NCBI GenBank assembly: GCA_031267955.1
Contig: JAIRYB010000004.1
Span: 1-15,681, forward strand
DNA length: 15,681 nt
Origin: Spirochaetaceae bacterium
GTDB lineage: Bacteria > Spirochaetota > Spirochaetia > Treponematales > Breznakiellaceae
Reading direction: 5' to 3'
The position numbers and the translations under genes were made by a program. The notes under the pieces were generated by a model, which was given only the letters and a program-made list of their open reading frames with translations, did no database searches and had not been told where the DNA came from. Shown piece after piece: positions 6,227 through 13,185 of the stretch; position 1 is the stretch's first letter, and each line of letters begins with the position of its first letter.

Positions 6227-6277
6227 TCCCCGTCGCGCTTATTGTACGCGGCCGCATGGCCTCACTTTTAAACAGAA

Positions 6278-6295
6278 CAGGGACAAAGTTCCCTG
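6278..6295. promoter_or_regulatory. Inverted repeat between divergent genes
   Basis: CAGGGA (6278-6283) and TCCCTG (6290-6295) form a perfect 6-bp-arm repeat with a 6-nt centre. It lies in the 199-bp spacer shared by the metallophosphoesterase and TPR genes and could be an operator for either. No further support is visible. Confidence 0.3.
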
Positions 6296-6339
6296 ACAAA
6301 GCGGCCGATAATGTATTAGTATTATATTCAGGCTCGCTG

Positions 6340-6362
6340 CTTCAAAATCCGGCATTTTGAAA
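6340..6362 (+). promoter_or_regulatory. Palindromic site, copy 2 (upstream of TPR gene)
   Basis: TTCAAAAT (6341-6348) and ATTTTGAA (6354-6361) are exact inverted repeats around CCGGC. The site overlaps the -35 box of the promoter for the TPR gene and is nearly identical to the minus-strand site at 5385-5407. A bound protein would be expected to block or guide polymerase here. Confidence 0.55.
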
Positions 6363-6385
6363 TAATGCGGTTTTCACTATAATAT
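6357..6385 (+). promoter_or_regulatory. Promoter of the TPR-led gene run
   Basis: TTGAAA (6357-6362) and TAATAT (6380-6385) are 17 bp apart; a perfect TATAAT (6378-6383) overlaps, giving a 15-bp alternative. The start of transcription falls near 6392, about 34 nt before the TTG start codon. Confidence 0.65.
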
Positions 6386-6425
6386 ACATACGGCGGCCGT
6401 TCGTGTCAAATTCCGGAGGGAGAGA

Positions 6426-7187
6426 TTGAACAGTTTTTTACGGGGTTATATAGGTATTTTTTCCTTAAATGCGCGGAAAATAGCAGTTTTTTTATTAATT
6501 TCGGCAATATTCCCCATGGCGGCCCAGAGTAATTTTTCGCGGGGGGAAAATCTTTTCATGCAGAACCAGCCCGCCGAAGCCCTGCCGGTCCTGGCCGCGG
6601 CGGCGGAGGAAGACCCCGCCAATGTGAAAGCCTACCTTTACCTGGCCATAGTCTACCTTCAGCTCGGCCGGAGCGACGACGCCATCGCTACCTACCTGAA
6701 AGCTCTCCCCCGGGGGGGCGCTGAAACTTCCCAAATCGCCTATAACCTGGGAAACATCTACTACGCCAAAGGCAGCGCGGAAACGGCGGTCAAATACTAT
6801 ACCCAGGCCATATCCGCGGACCCCTCCTACGCCTCGGCCTACCTTAACCGGGCCAACGCGCTGCTGCGTTCCGGTTCCCAAAAAGAGGCGGTCTCCGATT
6901 ACGAGTACTACCTTACCCTGGAGCCCCGTTCGGCAAAACGGCCCCAGGTTGAACAGCTTGTCGCGTTTATCAACGAAGAGTTCGCCGAAGCCGAACGCAG
7001 GCGCGTTCTGGAAGAACAGCGGCGGCTGGAAGCCGAAGCGCAGGCCAGGGCCGAGGCGGAACGGAAGCAGCGGCTTTTGGAGGAGGTTTCGGCCTCGCTG
7101 CAGGCCGCGGCGGATGAAACCCAGGGCCTTTCCGCGGGAAGCGAGGGTATGCTTGACTATGAAGGCGAATTTGAGCTGGCGGAGTAA
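6426..7187 (+). CDS. Exported TPR protein with C-terminal coiled coil
   Basis: This is a 253-aa protein. It starts at TTG (6426), chosen because GGAGG (6415-6419) sits 6 nt upstream and because the frame then begins with a basic segment and a hydrophobic signal sequence (about 18-32, ending PMAAQ). It is followed by about four tetratricopeptide units (37-170), for example AYLYLAIVYLQLGRSDDAI and IAYNLGNIYYAKGSAETAV. A charged helical stretch rich in Glu, Arg and Ala (about 183-225) predicts a coiled coil, and the tail is acidic (GMLDYEGEFELAE). TPRs are protein-protein scaffolds, so a periplasmic or envelope assembly role is likely. The larger TPR gene follows on the same strand after 136 nt with its own promoter-like repeats. 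No catalytic domain is seen. Confidence 0.88.
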   Translation: MNSFLRGYIGIFSLNARKIAVFLLISAIFPMAAQSNFSRGENLFMQNQPAEALPVLAAAAEEDPANVKAYLYLAIVYLQLGRSDDAIATYLKALPRGGAETSQIAYNLGNIYYAKGSAETAVKYYTQAISADPSYASAYLNRANALLRSGSQKEAVSDYEYYLTLEPRSAKRPQVEQLVAFINEEFAEAERRRVLEEQRRLEAEAQARAEAERKQRLLEEVSASLQAAADETQGLSAGSEGMLDYEGEFELAE

Positions 7188-7265
7188 ATCCGGCGGCCGG
7201 TAAAAAACAGCGGCTATCCGATTTATCGCTTGCCATTAAATGCCGGGCGGGGGTAGCTCGAAAAA

Positions 7266-7288
7266 TTGACATTTTATTGACATTTTTC
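7266..7288 (+). promoter_or_regulatory. Tandem -35-like direct repeats before the second TPR gene
   Basis: TTGACATTTTA (7266-7276) is repeated at once as TTGACATTTTT (7277-7287), and TTGATA follows at 7291. Two perfect TTGACA boxes 11 bp apart suggest a promoter, or a regulator bound on one DNA face. The -10 is unclear: TTTTTA or TTTTAA at 7300-7306, with 17-18 bp spacing from the second box. Confidence 0.45.
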
Positions 7289-7323
7289 AGTTGATACTGT
7301 TTTTAAAGCGGAGTTAAGGACAA

Positions 7324-9291
7324 ATGGCAAACAAGAAAGTGATCATCATCGCCGCGTCGGCTATAGCGGCGGTACTGCTATGCACGGGCATTGTATTCCT
7401 GGTCAGGGGCAACGGCGAAAAGAGCCGCATTCGGAATATTCTGAGCCTGGCAGGGGATTATATAGCCCAGGATGAATACCAGCGGGCCCTTGCCCTTCTG
7501 GAGGGGATACTTATCGAAGATCCCAACAACGAGGCGGCAAAACTGCTCCGTGACGAGGCCCTGCAAAAACAGCGCGAAAGCCGGAACGCCGCCCTGGCCG
7601 GGGCCGGGGATTCCGCGCCCGCCCCGGACGGCTCCCTTGACGCGGCTATGCAGGCGATACAGGCCATGCAGGCGCAGTCCCTGGCGGCCCAGGAGCGCCT
7701 TGCCCTTGAACGGTCGCGGATGGAAGCGGACGCGTCGGTTTCCCGCGCCGAGGCCGAAGCCGAACGGCTTGCGGCGGCCGCAGCCGCTGCCGCCGCCGAG
7801 GAGCAGCGGAAACAGGCGCAGGCCGAGGAAATGGCCAGGGCTTCCCGGGAAACCCAGGAAAAGATGAGGGCGGTAAACGAGCTTGTGGACCGGGGCCGCG
7901 GCGCGCTTAAATCCGGGGACATACCCTCGGCGGAAGCGGCCTTCCGGGACGCGCTTGAAAAGATGCCCGCCGGGGAAAGCCGCTTTGACGCCGGCATCCG
8001 CAGCGGGATTGCGAGCGCCTATTACGATTTGTCCGCCGGAAGGGACACTGCGCAGGAAGTGAAAAACGAGGCGCGCAAATACGCCGGGGATTACGCCCGA
8101 TCTTCTGTTGAGCGGGACAGGGCCCAGGCCCAGCCCCACTATACTCTGGGGAAAATAGCCGGCGATCTAAGGCAGTGGGAGAGCGCGCGGGACGAGTTCA
8201 AAGAAGCGGCCCGCCTTGACGGGAGTAATTTCGCCTATTTTACGGAACTGGCCCGGGCGCAGTTTAATACCGGCAATTTCGCGGAAGCGGTGCGGGCCTA
8301 TGAATCCGCGGTACAGATCAACCCCGGCTCGGAATCCGCCTGGTACAATCTGGGCGCGGCCTACGGCCGTCTGGGAAGGCAGGACAACGCGCTTTCCGCC
8401 TACCGCAAGGCGACCGAGGTAAAGCCCGACTACGCGGCGGCCCACCGGCAGACCGGCTATATTCTTTCGGCAAAGGGTGACAAGGCCGGGGCCATCGAGG
8501 CTTACAAGCGCTGCCTGCTCTACGACCCCGGCAATCTGGCCGCCCTGAGGGAACTGGGCGCCGCGCAGAACGGTTCGGGCGATTATTCCGGGGCGGAAGC
8601 TTCTTTTAGCCGGGCGCTCGGCCTTGCCCCGGACGACGATCAGACCAACTACAACATGGCCCTGGTAAAGATAGAGCTAAAAAAATACGGCGAAGCCCGC
8701 GCTTTTTCCGAAAAGGCGGCCGCCGCGGCCCCTTCGAAGGCGCTGTACCACTACACCCTGGGCCTGGCCTGCGAGTCGGACGGGGACGAAGACGGGGCCA
8801 TTGCCGCCTACGCCAAAGCGGCCTCGCTTGACCAGAAATACGTGCGGCCCCGCATAAATTTGGGGAAGATATTTATCGCCAACAATCTGCCCAGCCAGGC
8901 GCTGACCCTGCTTTTGGAAGCCTACAGGGCGGAACCTTCTTCTTTCGAGGTAAACAACAACCTGGGGGCGGCTTACCAAAAACTGGAAGACTGGGGGCGG
9001 AGCGTGGACCATTACGAAAAGGCTATCACCGCGGAACCGAATAACGCCACAACGCGCCTCAACCTGGCGCGCGCCCATATAGGCGCGGCGAACTTTAACA
9101 AGGCCCGCGACCAGTACCGGGAAACCCTGCGCCTCAATCCGGACAACGCGGACGCCCAGTTCGAGCTGGGGAAAGCCTATGTCAGCCTGGGCGACGCGGT
9201 ATCGGCAAAACAGCAGCTGGAGGTCCTTTTAAGGACAAGCCCGAATTATCCGGGAAAAGCTGAAGCCGAAAGGATTCTGGGGGGATTATGA
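7324..9291 (+). CDS. Membrane-anchored TPR-repeat protein
   Basis: This is a 655-aa protein. A single N-terminal membrane helix (about 4-27, KKVIIIAASAIAAVLLCTGI) probably acts as an uncleaved anchor with the rest outside the cytoplasm. Residues about 100-190 form an Ala/Glu/Arg-rich helical segment, likely a coiled coil, with a run of nine Ala. From about 190 to the end there are many TPR units, including AWYNLGAAYGRLGRQDNAL, NYNMALVKIELKKYGEA, HYTLGLACESDGDEDGA and AQFELGKAYVSLGDAVSA. No enzyme domain is visible, so it is a scaffold or assembly protein. The ATG at 7324 has AAGGA close by and GGAG 10 nt upstream. Its stop overlaps the AI-2E-family gene by four bases (ATGA), so these two are translationally coupled and may act together. 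Confidence 0.9.
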   Translation: MANKKVIIIAASAIAAVLLCTGIVFLVRGNGEKSRIRNILSLAGDYIAQDEYQRALALLEGILIEDPNNEAAKLLRDEALQKQRESRNAALAGAGDSAPAPDGSLDAAMQAIQAMQAQSLAAQERLALERSRMEADASVSRAEAEAERLAAAAAAAAAEEQRKQAQAEEMARASRETQEKMRAVNELVDRGRGALKSGDIPSAEAAFRDALEKMPAGESRFDAGIRSGIASAYYDLSAGRDTAQEVKNEARKYAGDYARSSVERDRAQAQPHYTLGKIAGDLRQWESARDEFKEAARLDGSNFAYFTELARAQFNTGNFAEAVRAYESAVQINPGSESAWYNLGAAYGRLGRQDNALSAYRKATEVKPDYAAAHRQTGYILSAKGDKAGAIEAYKRCLLYDPGNLAALRELGAAQNGSGDYSGAEASFSRALGLAPDDDQTNYNMALVKIELKKYGEARAFSEKAAAAAPSKALYHYTLGLACESDGDEDGAIAAYAKAASLDQKYVRPRINLGKIFIANNLPSQALTLLLEAYRAEPSSFEVNNNLGAAYQKLEDWGRSVDHYEKAITAEPNNATTRLNLARAHIGAANFNKARDQYRETLRLNPDNADAQFELGKAYVSLGDAVSAKQQLEVLLRTSPNYPGKAEAERILGGL

Positions 9292-10385
9292 GCGAGCCTA
9301 TCCAACCGCCCCCCAAACTGGTGCAGAATACGGTTTTCGGGGCTATATTGATACTGCTGTTCCTGCTGGTATGCAGGCTTCTCTCTTATTTCTTTTCCGT
9401 ACTGTTATGGTCCATCCTGTTTTATATACTGCTGGGGCCGCTCCACCAGCGGATCATCCGCAATATGGATTTTTCCACTTACCGGGGGAAAATCGTAAAG
9501 AACATACTGGCGGGGGTCTTTTCGCTGGGGACCATCTTCCTCATCCTAATCCCCCTGGTTTTTGTGAGCTTCCAGTTTTACCGGCAGATCACGGACCTTA
9601 TCCGCAGCGCGAGGGATTTCCTTTACGGCAACCCGGGGATATTCAGCGATTCCCTGATCCAGGTGTCGGACCTTATCGCGGATATGAGTTCCGGCCTTGT
9701 GGTAATCGATCCGGGGGATCTCAGGGTGCGCCTGATCCAGTTTCTGAGCCAGAGCCTCCAGGGGGTGCTTCAGGCAAGCAGCGCCGTCGCGAGGAATGTC
9801 GGCGCTTTCGGGGCCGGAATTGTGTTTATGCTTTTCTGCCTCTTTTTCTTTTACCTTGACGGCCCCTATCTTGCCCGGCTTGTAAAACACGCCATTCCCA
9901 TACGCAAGGAATACATGTCCGCCCTGATAACAAAATTCAAGGATATTACCCGAAATCTTTTTCTGGGGTATATCATCGTGGCCCTGGTACAGGCGGTAAT
10001 GGGTTATATTATTTTCAGCATTTTCCGGGTAAAAGGTTCCCTGGTCTTTGCCGCGCTGGTGCTTATCTGCGCCTTTGTACCCATGTTCGGCGCGGGGCTG
10101 GTGTGGTTTCCCCTTGGCGTGATCCGCATCGTGTCGGGCAGAACGATCGAGGGCATTGTATTCCTGGCGGTTTCCGGGTTTTTTATTTCGCTCCTGGATA
10201 ATTTTCTGCGCCCTGTGTTCCTGCAAAACCGGATACAACTCCACCCCCTGATCATCTTTCTGGCGATTCTGGGCGGGGTGTCCTCTTTCGGTTTTAACGG
10301 CCTTATCCTGGGGCCCATGATAGTGATTCTGTTTTTAACGGTCCTGGATTTATTCCTTACGGAACACAGCATCAATTTTGAGTAG
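9288..10385 (+). CDS. AI-2E family (PerM-type) membrane transporter
   Basis: This is a 365-aa inner-membrane protein with about eight hydrophobic segments: two near 15-50, one near 71-93, a loop of about 80 residues, then a cluster from about 170 to 360. The family signature near the C-terminus is present: DNFLRPVFLQNRIQLHPLII, then ILGG and FGFNGLILGPM. The family includes E. coli TqsA (autoinducer-2 export) and PerM, and some members that act as ion/proton antiporters; the substrate here cannot be told, and most members are unrelated to quorum sensing. It starts at ATG 9288 inside the TPR gene's stop codon with a G-rich ribosome binding site just upstream. It leads directly to the ACT-domain gene 10 nt later. 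Confidence 0.92.
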   Translation: MSEPIQPPPKLVQNTVFGAILILLFLLVCRLLSYFFSVLLWSILFYILLGPLHQRIIRNMDFSTYRGKIVKNILAGVFSLGTIFLILIPLVFVSFQFYRQITDLIRSARDFLYGNPGIFSDSLIQVSDLIADMSSGLVVIDPGDLRVRLIQFLSQSLQGVLQASSAVARNVGAFGAGIVFMLFCLFFFYLDGPYLARLVKHAIPIRKEYMSALITKFKDITRNLFLGYIIVALVQAVMGYIIFSIFRVKGSLVFAALVLICAFVPMFGAGLVWFPLGVIRIVSGRTIEGIVFLAVSGFFISLLDNFLRPVFLQNRIQLHPLIIFLAILGGVSSFGFNGLILGPMIVILFLTVLDLFLTEHSINFE

Positions 10386-10395
10386 GAGCGGCACG

Positions 10396-10665
10396 ATGAA
10401 CGCGATTATCACTGTAGTGGGAACCGATCAGGTGGGCATTATCGCGAAGGTAAGCGGGTTTCTCGCGGAGCGGGACATCAATATTGCGGATATTAGCCAG
10501 ACCATACTTTCGGGCAATTTTGTAATGATGATGATGGTGGAATTTTCCCCTTCCAGCAAACCCCTGGAAGAGGTTAAAAAAGAAGCTGCTTCCCTGGGCG
10601 AATCCCTCGATGTTTCCATCAGCATTATGCACGAAAAAGTTTTTTCTGCCATGCACCGCATCTAA
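10396..10665 (+). CDS. UPF0237 ACT-domain protein
   Basis: This is an 89-aa protein made of one ACT domain, a fold that binds small ligands, often amino acids, and controls a partner protein. It opens with MNAIITVVGTDQVGIIAKV and contains FLAERDINIADISQTI, the typical first strand, helix and second strand. It ends in FSAMHRI, typical of UPF0237. The start at 10396 is fixed by AGGAG (10384-10388) 7 nt upstream; an in-frame ATG at 10378 inside the previous gene lacks this. The next gene, UPF0210, begins 16 nt after its stop. The two families are found side by side in many Gram-positive bacteria and archaea, so this protein is probably the ligand sensor for UPF0210. The ligand is unknown. Confidence 0.92.
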   Translation: MNAIITVVGTDQVGIIAKVSGFLAERDINIADISQTILSGNFVMMMMVEFSPSSKPLEEVKKEAASLGESLDVSISIMHEKVFSAMHRI

Positions 10666-10681
10666 GAAAACGGACACGATT

Positions 10682-12043
10682 ATGATGTTTACGCCTTTTG
10701 AGATAAAAGAAACTGTAGATATGTTTATGCGCTACAAGCTCGACATAAGGGCCATTACCCTGGGAGTGTCGCTGCTTGACTGCGCCGCCGCGACCGGGGC
10801 CGAATGCCGCAGGCGGATCCGGGAAAAGATCCTGCGGACAGCCGGAAAACTTGTTTCCGTAGGGCGGGCCATTGAAAGCGAGTACGGCATACCGATTATC
10901 AACAAGCGCCTTGCCGTAACGCCGATAGCTTTAGTGGCGGGTTCTACCGGCGACACTGATTATACCCCCTACGCGAAAACCATGGACGAAGCGGCGGAGG
11001 AGCTGGGCATTGATTTTGTGGGCGGTTTTTCCGCGCTGGTGCAGAAGGGCTTTTCCGAAAGCGACAGGCGCCTTATCGATTCTATTCCCGACGCCCTTGC
11101 CGCGACCGGACGGGTATGCTCCTCGGTGAACGCGGCGAGCAGCAAGAGCGGTATCAACATGGACGCTGTGCGCCGCATGGGGGCCGTGATCAGGGAGACG
11201 GCGGAAAAGACTGCGGGCCGCGACGGGATAGGCTGCGCGAAACTTGTGGTTTTCTGCAACGCGCCCGAAGACAACCCCTTTATGGCCGGCGCTTTCCACG
11301 GGCCCGGCGAGGGGGAAAGCTGCCTGAACGTGGGCGTCTCCGGCCCCGGCGTGGTGAAAGCGGCGCTTGAGTCCCGCAAGGACGCGAATTTTGACGAGCT
11401 TGCGGATATTATCAAGAAAACCGCCTTCAAGATAACCAGGATGGGCCAGCTTGTGGGCATGGAAGCCGCCGAACGCCTCGGCGTGCCTTTCGGGATACTG
11501 GACCTGTCCCTCGCGCCGACCCCGGCCGTAGGGGATTCTGTCGCGCGCATACTGGAGGAGATGGGCCTTGAAGCCGCCGGGACCCACGGCACAACCGCCG
11601 CCCTGGCCATGCTTACCGACATGGTCAAGAAGGGCGGGGTGATGGCATCGACCCATGTCGGCGGTTTTTCCGGGGCGTTCATCCCGGTTTCCGAAGACGA
11701 GGGCATGGTCCAGGCGGTACGAAACGGTTCCATCAGCCTTGACAAGCTCGAAGCCATGACATCGGTCTGCTCGGTGGGGCTCGACATGATAGCCCTTCCC
11801 GGCGACACGAGCGCCGCCACGATTTCCGCCATTATAGCCGACGAAATGGCAATCGGCATGGTGAACAGTAAAACTACCGCCGTGCGCGTCATCCCTGTAC
11901 CCGGGAAGAAGGCCGGGGACTGGGCGGAATTCGGCGGCCTTCTGGGCGGCGCGCCGGTCATGGCGGTGAACAGCGCGGGAAGCGCGGCCTTCATCAACCG
12001 GGGTGGCAGAATCCCCGCGCCGATACACAGCTTTAGAAATTAG
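10682..12043 (+). CDS. UPF0210 (DUF711, PFL-like) family protein
   Basis: This is a 453-aa cytoplasmic protein of the UPF0210 family, at the usual length. Family-like blocks are present: MFTPFEIKETVDMF and LDIRAITLGVSLLDC at the N-terminus, RLAVTPIALVAGSTG, FCNAPEDNPFMAGAFHGPGE, then LDLSLAPTPAVGDSVA, GTHGTTAALAMLTDMVKKGG and CSVGLDMIALPGDTSA. It is related in fold to glycyl-radical enzymes of the pyruvate formate-lyase type, but I see no C-terminal RVxGY glycyl-radical motif and no paired catalytic Cys-Cys, so radical chemistry is unlikely. The true reaction is unknown. The start is ATGATG at 10682; the longer frame back to 10610 runs into the ACT gene. The ribosome binding site is weak, which suggests coupling with UPF0237. 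The run ends here, 22 nt from a convergent gene. Confidence 0.92.
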   Translation: MMFTPFEIKETVDMFMRYKLDIRAITLGVSLLDCAAATGAECRRRIREKILRTAGKLVSVGRAIESEYGIPIINKRLAVTPIALVAGSTGDTDYTPYAKTMDEAAEELGIDFVGGFSALVQKGFSESDRRLIDSIPDALAATGRVCSSVNAASSKSGINMDAVRRMGAVIRETAEKTAGRDGIGCAKLVVFCNAPEDNPFMAGAFHGPGEGESCLNVGVSGPGVVKAALESRKDANFDELADIIKKTAFKITRMGQLVGMEAAERLGVPFGILDLSLAPTPAVGDSVARILEEMGLEAAGTHGTTAALAMLTDMVKKGGVMASTHVGGFSGAFIPVSEDEGMVQAVRNGSISLDKLEAMTSVCSVGLDMIALPGDTSAATISAIIADEMAIGMVNSKTTAVRVIPVPGKKAGDWAEFGGLLGGAPVMAVNSAGSAAFINRGGRIPAPIHSFRN

Positions 12044-12065
12044 TACCGTCACGCTTACGCAGGGA

Positions 12066-13022
12066 TCAGCCGTCCACCAGCACCCGGACGGCGCGGTAGC
12101 GGGGGGCGCCGTCGACCTTTGTTTTTTCCTCGTCCTCTTCCCGGAAGTAGCGGACCTTCATGCCGGGTTTTAAATCGTTAAAGTCGGCGTTGTCAACAGT
12201 GCTGTAGTGAAAGTAAACATTGTTTACCGCGCGGTCCTCGATAAAACCATAACCTTCCTTGACGCTCAGGATGATCGAGACCAGGGCGCCTTCGCTGTCC
12301 TCCTCGCGCGCGGTATCGCCGCTCCAGGCCTGCCGCCGGGAACCGGCGTCAGAAACAGGGCCGGGATAGCTTTCCCTGTCCGTTACAAACAGGCCGCGGG
12401 TAAATTCGTCCTGGGCGGGGGCTTCGATAATTTGATGCATGGAGACCGGGTGGTACACTTCGTCAATGAGCTGCTGGGATGTGCGGGTCATTTCGATTTT
12501 CCCCTGCTCGTTGTAGTAGTCAAAGTCCCAGCTTATGAGCATGACATGGGCGCCAATGGTATTGAGTTTGCGCACCAGGGGTACATAGTCGCCGTCGCAG
12601 ACAACCAGAACTATGATATCAAAACGTTTGTATATTGCAAGTTCGTAGGCTTCCAGGGCAAGCCATACGTCTATGCCCTTTTCGTGCAGCGTGTTATTCG
12701 GCCCCATGCGCAGGGGGAGGTAATGGGTAACGATGTTTTCCCTCATCAGTATATCCTCGAAACTCCGTTCGCTCTGCACCTTGTCGCCCATTTCCTTTGC
12801 CGATGAACGGCCCTTGAAATAATGGGCGTCCACAATCTGGCATTGTTTGAAATCGATCCCCGAAATTTTTGCCGCCTCGTTTCTGATAAAATCATGCAGC
12901 CCTGAAATGCTTATTCTTGATTTCCTGTTGTGTTCATATTTGTAATAATTGCTTACTTTAAAAAAGTAATAACCGTCGTAAAATATTCCTATTCGCACTA
13001 GATCTGTCAGCTTGTTGTTCAT
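12066..13022 (-). CDS. NYN-domain (PIN-like) protein with cold-shock-like C-terminus
   Basis: This is a 318-aa protein. The N-terminal two thirds are a NYN domain, a PIN-like RNase fold: IGIFYDGYYFF (Asp16), KGIDVWLALEAYELA (Asp118) and VVCDGDYVPLVRKL (Asp143, Asp145) supply the expected acidic metal site. A linker of about 50 residues leads to a small beta domain (245-315) with KEGYGFIED and NVYFHYS, matching RNP1 and RNP2 of cold-shock proteins. Together they predict an RNA-binding endonuclease or RNA-handling factor. The start is ATG 13022, 8 nt after GAGG; the frame extends to ATG 13100, but that reaches into the AT-rich promoter-like region. The neighbouring intergenic DNA carries several GTATAA boxes. 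RNase activity is inferred from the fold, not shown. Confidence 0.87.
   Translation of the reverse strand: MNNKLTDLVRIGIFYDGYYFFKVSNYYKYEHNRKSRISISGLHDFIRNEAAKISGIDFKQCQIVDAHYFKGRSSAKEMGDKVQSERSFEDILMRENIVTHYLPLRMGPNNTLHEKGIDVWLALEAYELAIYKRFDIIVLVVCDGDYVPLVRKLNTIGAHVMLISWDFDYYNEQGKIEMTRTSQQLIDEVYHPVSMHQIIEAPAQDEFTRGLFVTDRESYPGPVSDAGSRRQAWSGDTAREEDSEGALVSIILSVKEGYGFIEDRAVNNVYFHYSTVDNADFNDLKPGMKVRYFREEDEEKTKVDGAPRYRAVRVLVDG
12088..12127 (+). terminator. Weak plus-strand terminator candidate
   Basis: ACGGCGC (12088-12094) pairs with GCGCCGT (12106-12112); five bases later comes TTTGTTTTTT (12118-12127). It lies 45 nt past the UPF0210 stop, inside the 3' coding end of the convergent NYN gene. 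No other terminator is seen for the plus-strand run. The gap before the T-run makes this uncertain. Confidence 0.35.
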
Positions 13023-13061
13023 TGTCTGATCCTCAGCAACCTGTTGCATTTGCGTTTTTTT

Positions 13062-13157
13062 GTATAATTTATGCAAAAAGAATTCCGGTATAATAGGCAT
13101 AAATTCTTATACAGTTTTATGCGCGGGGCGCAGCAAACTTCCAGTATAAGTTTATAC
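13062..13157. promoter_or_regulatory. Clustered GTATAA/TTATAC boxes upstream of the NYN gene
   Basis: GTATAA occurs at 13062, 13088 and 13144 and its reverse complement TTATAC at 13107 and 13152. The last two form the palindrome GTATAA-GT-TTATAC (13144-13157). ATTTATGC (13067-13074) and GCATAAAT (13097-13104) are a further perfect inverted pair. The block is AT-rich in GC-rich surroundings and probably holds the NYN promoter and regulator sites; several -10-like boxes prevent naming one. Confidence 0.5.
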
Positions 13158-13185
13158 AAATCCGGCTCTTTGATCAATCAGTCAG

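Noticed and set aside
5513..6271. Plus-strand frame (252 aa) opposite the metallophosphoesterase
   Set aside because: The minus strand carries clear phosphoesterase motifs; this frame is its shadow and starts within the spacer without signals.
7770..7805. GC-rich triplet run (nine Ala codons) as a possible repeat tract
   Set aside because: It encodes part of an Ala-rich helix with mixed GCG/GCC/GCA/GCT codons, so it is not a pure repeat prone to slippage.
7378..8139. Minus-strand frame (253 aa) opposite the large TPR gene
   Set aside because: No domain, Gly/Arg-rich, and the plus strand holds clear TPR repeats.
10931..12052. Long minus-strand frame (373 aa) opposite UPF0210
   Set aside because: It mirrors a well-supported gene; the translation is rich in His, Arg and Gly with no domain, a usual by-product of GC-rich codon use on the other strand.
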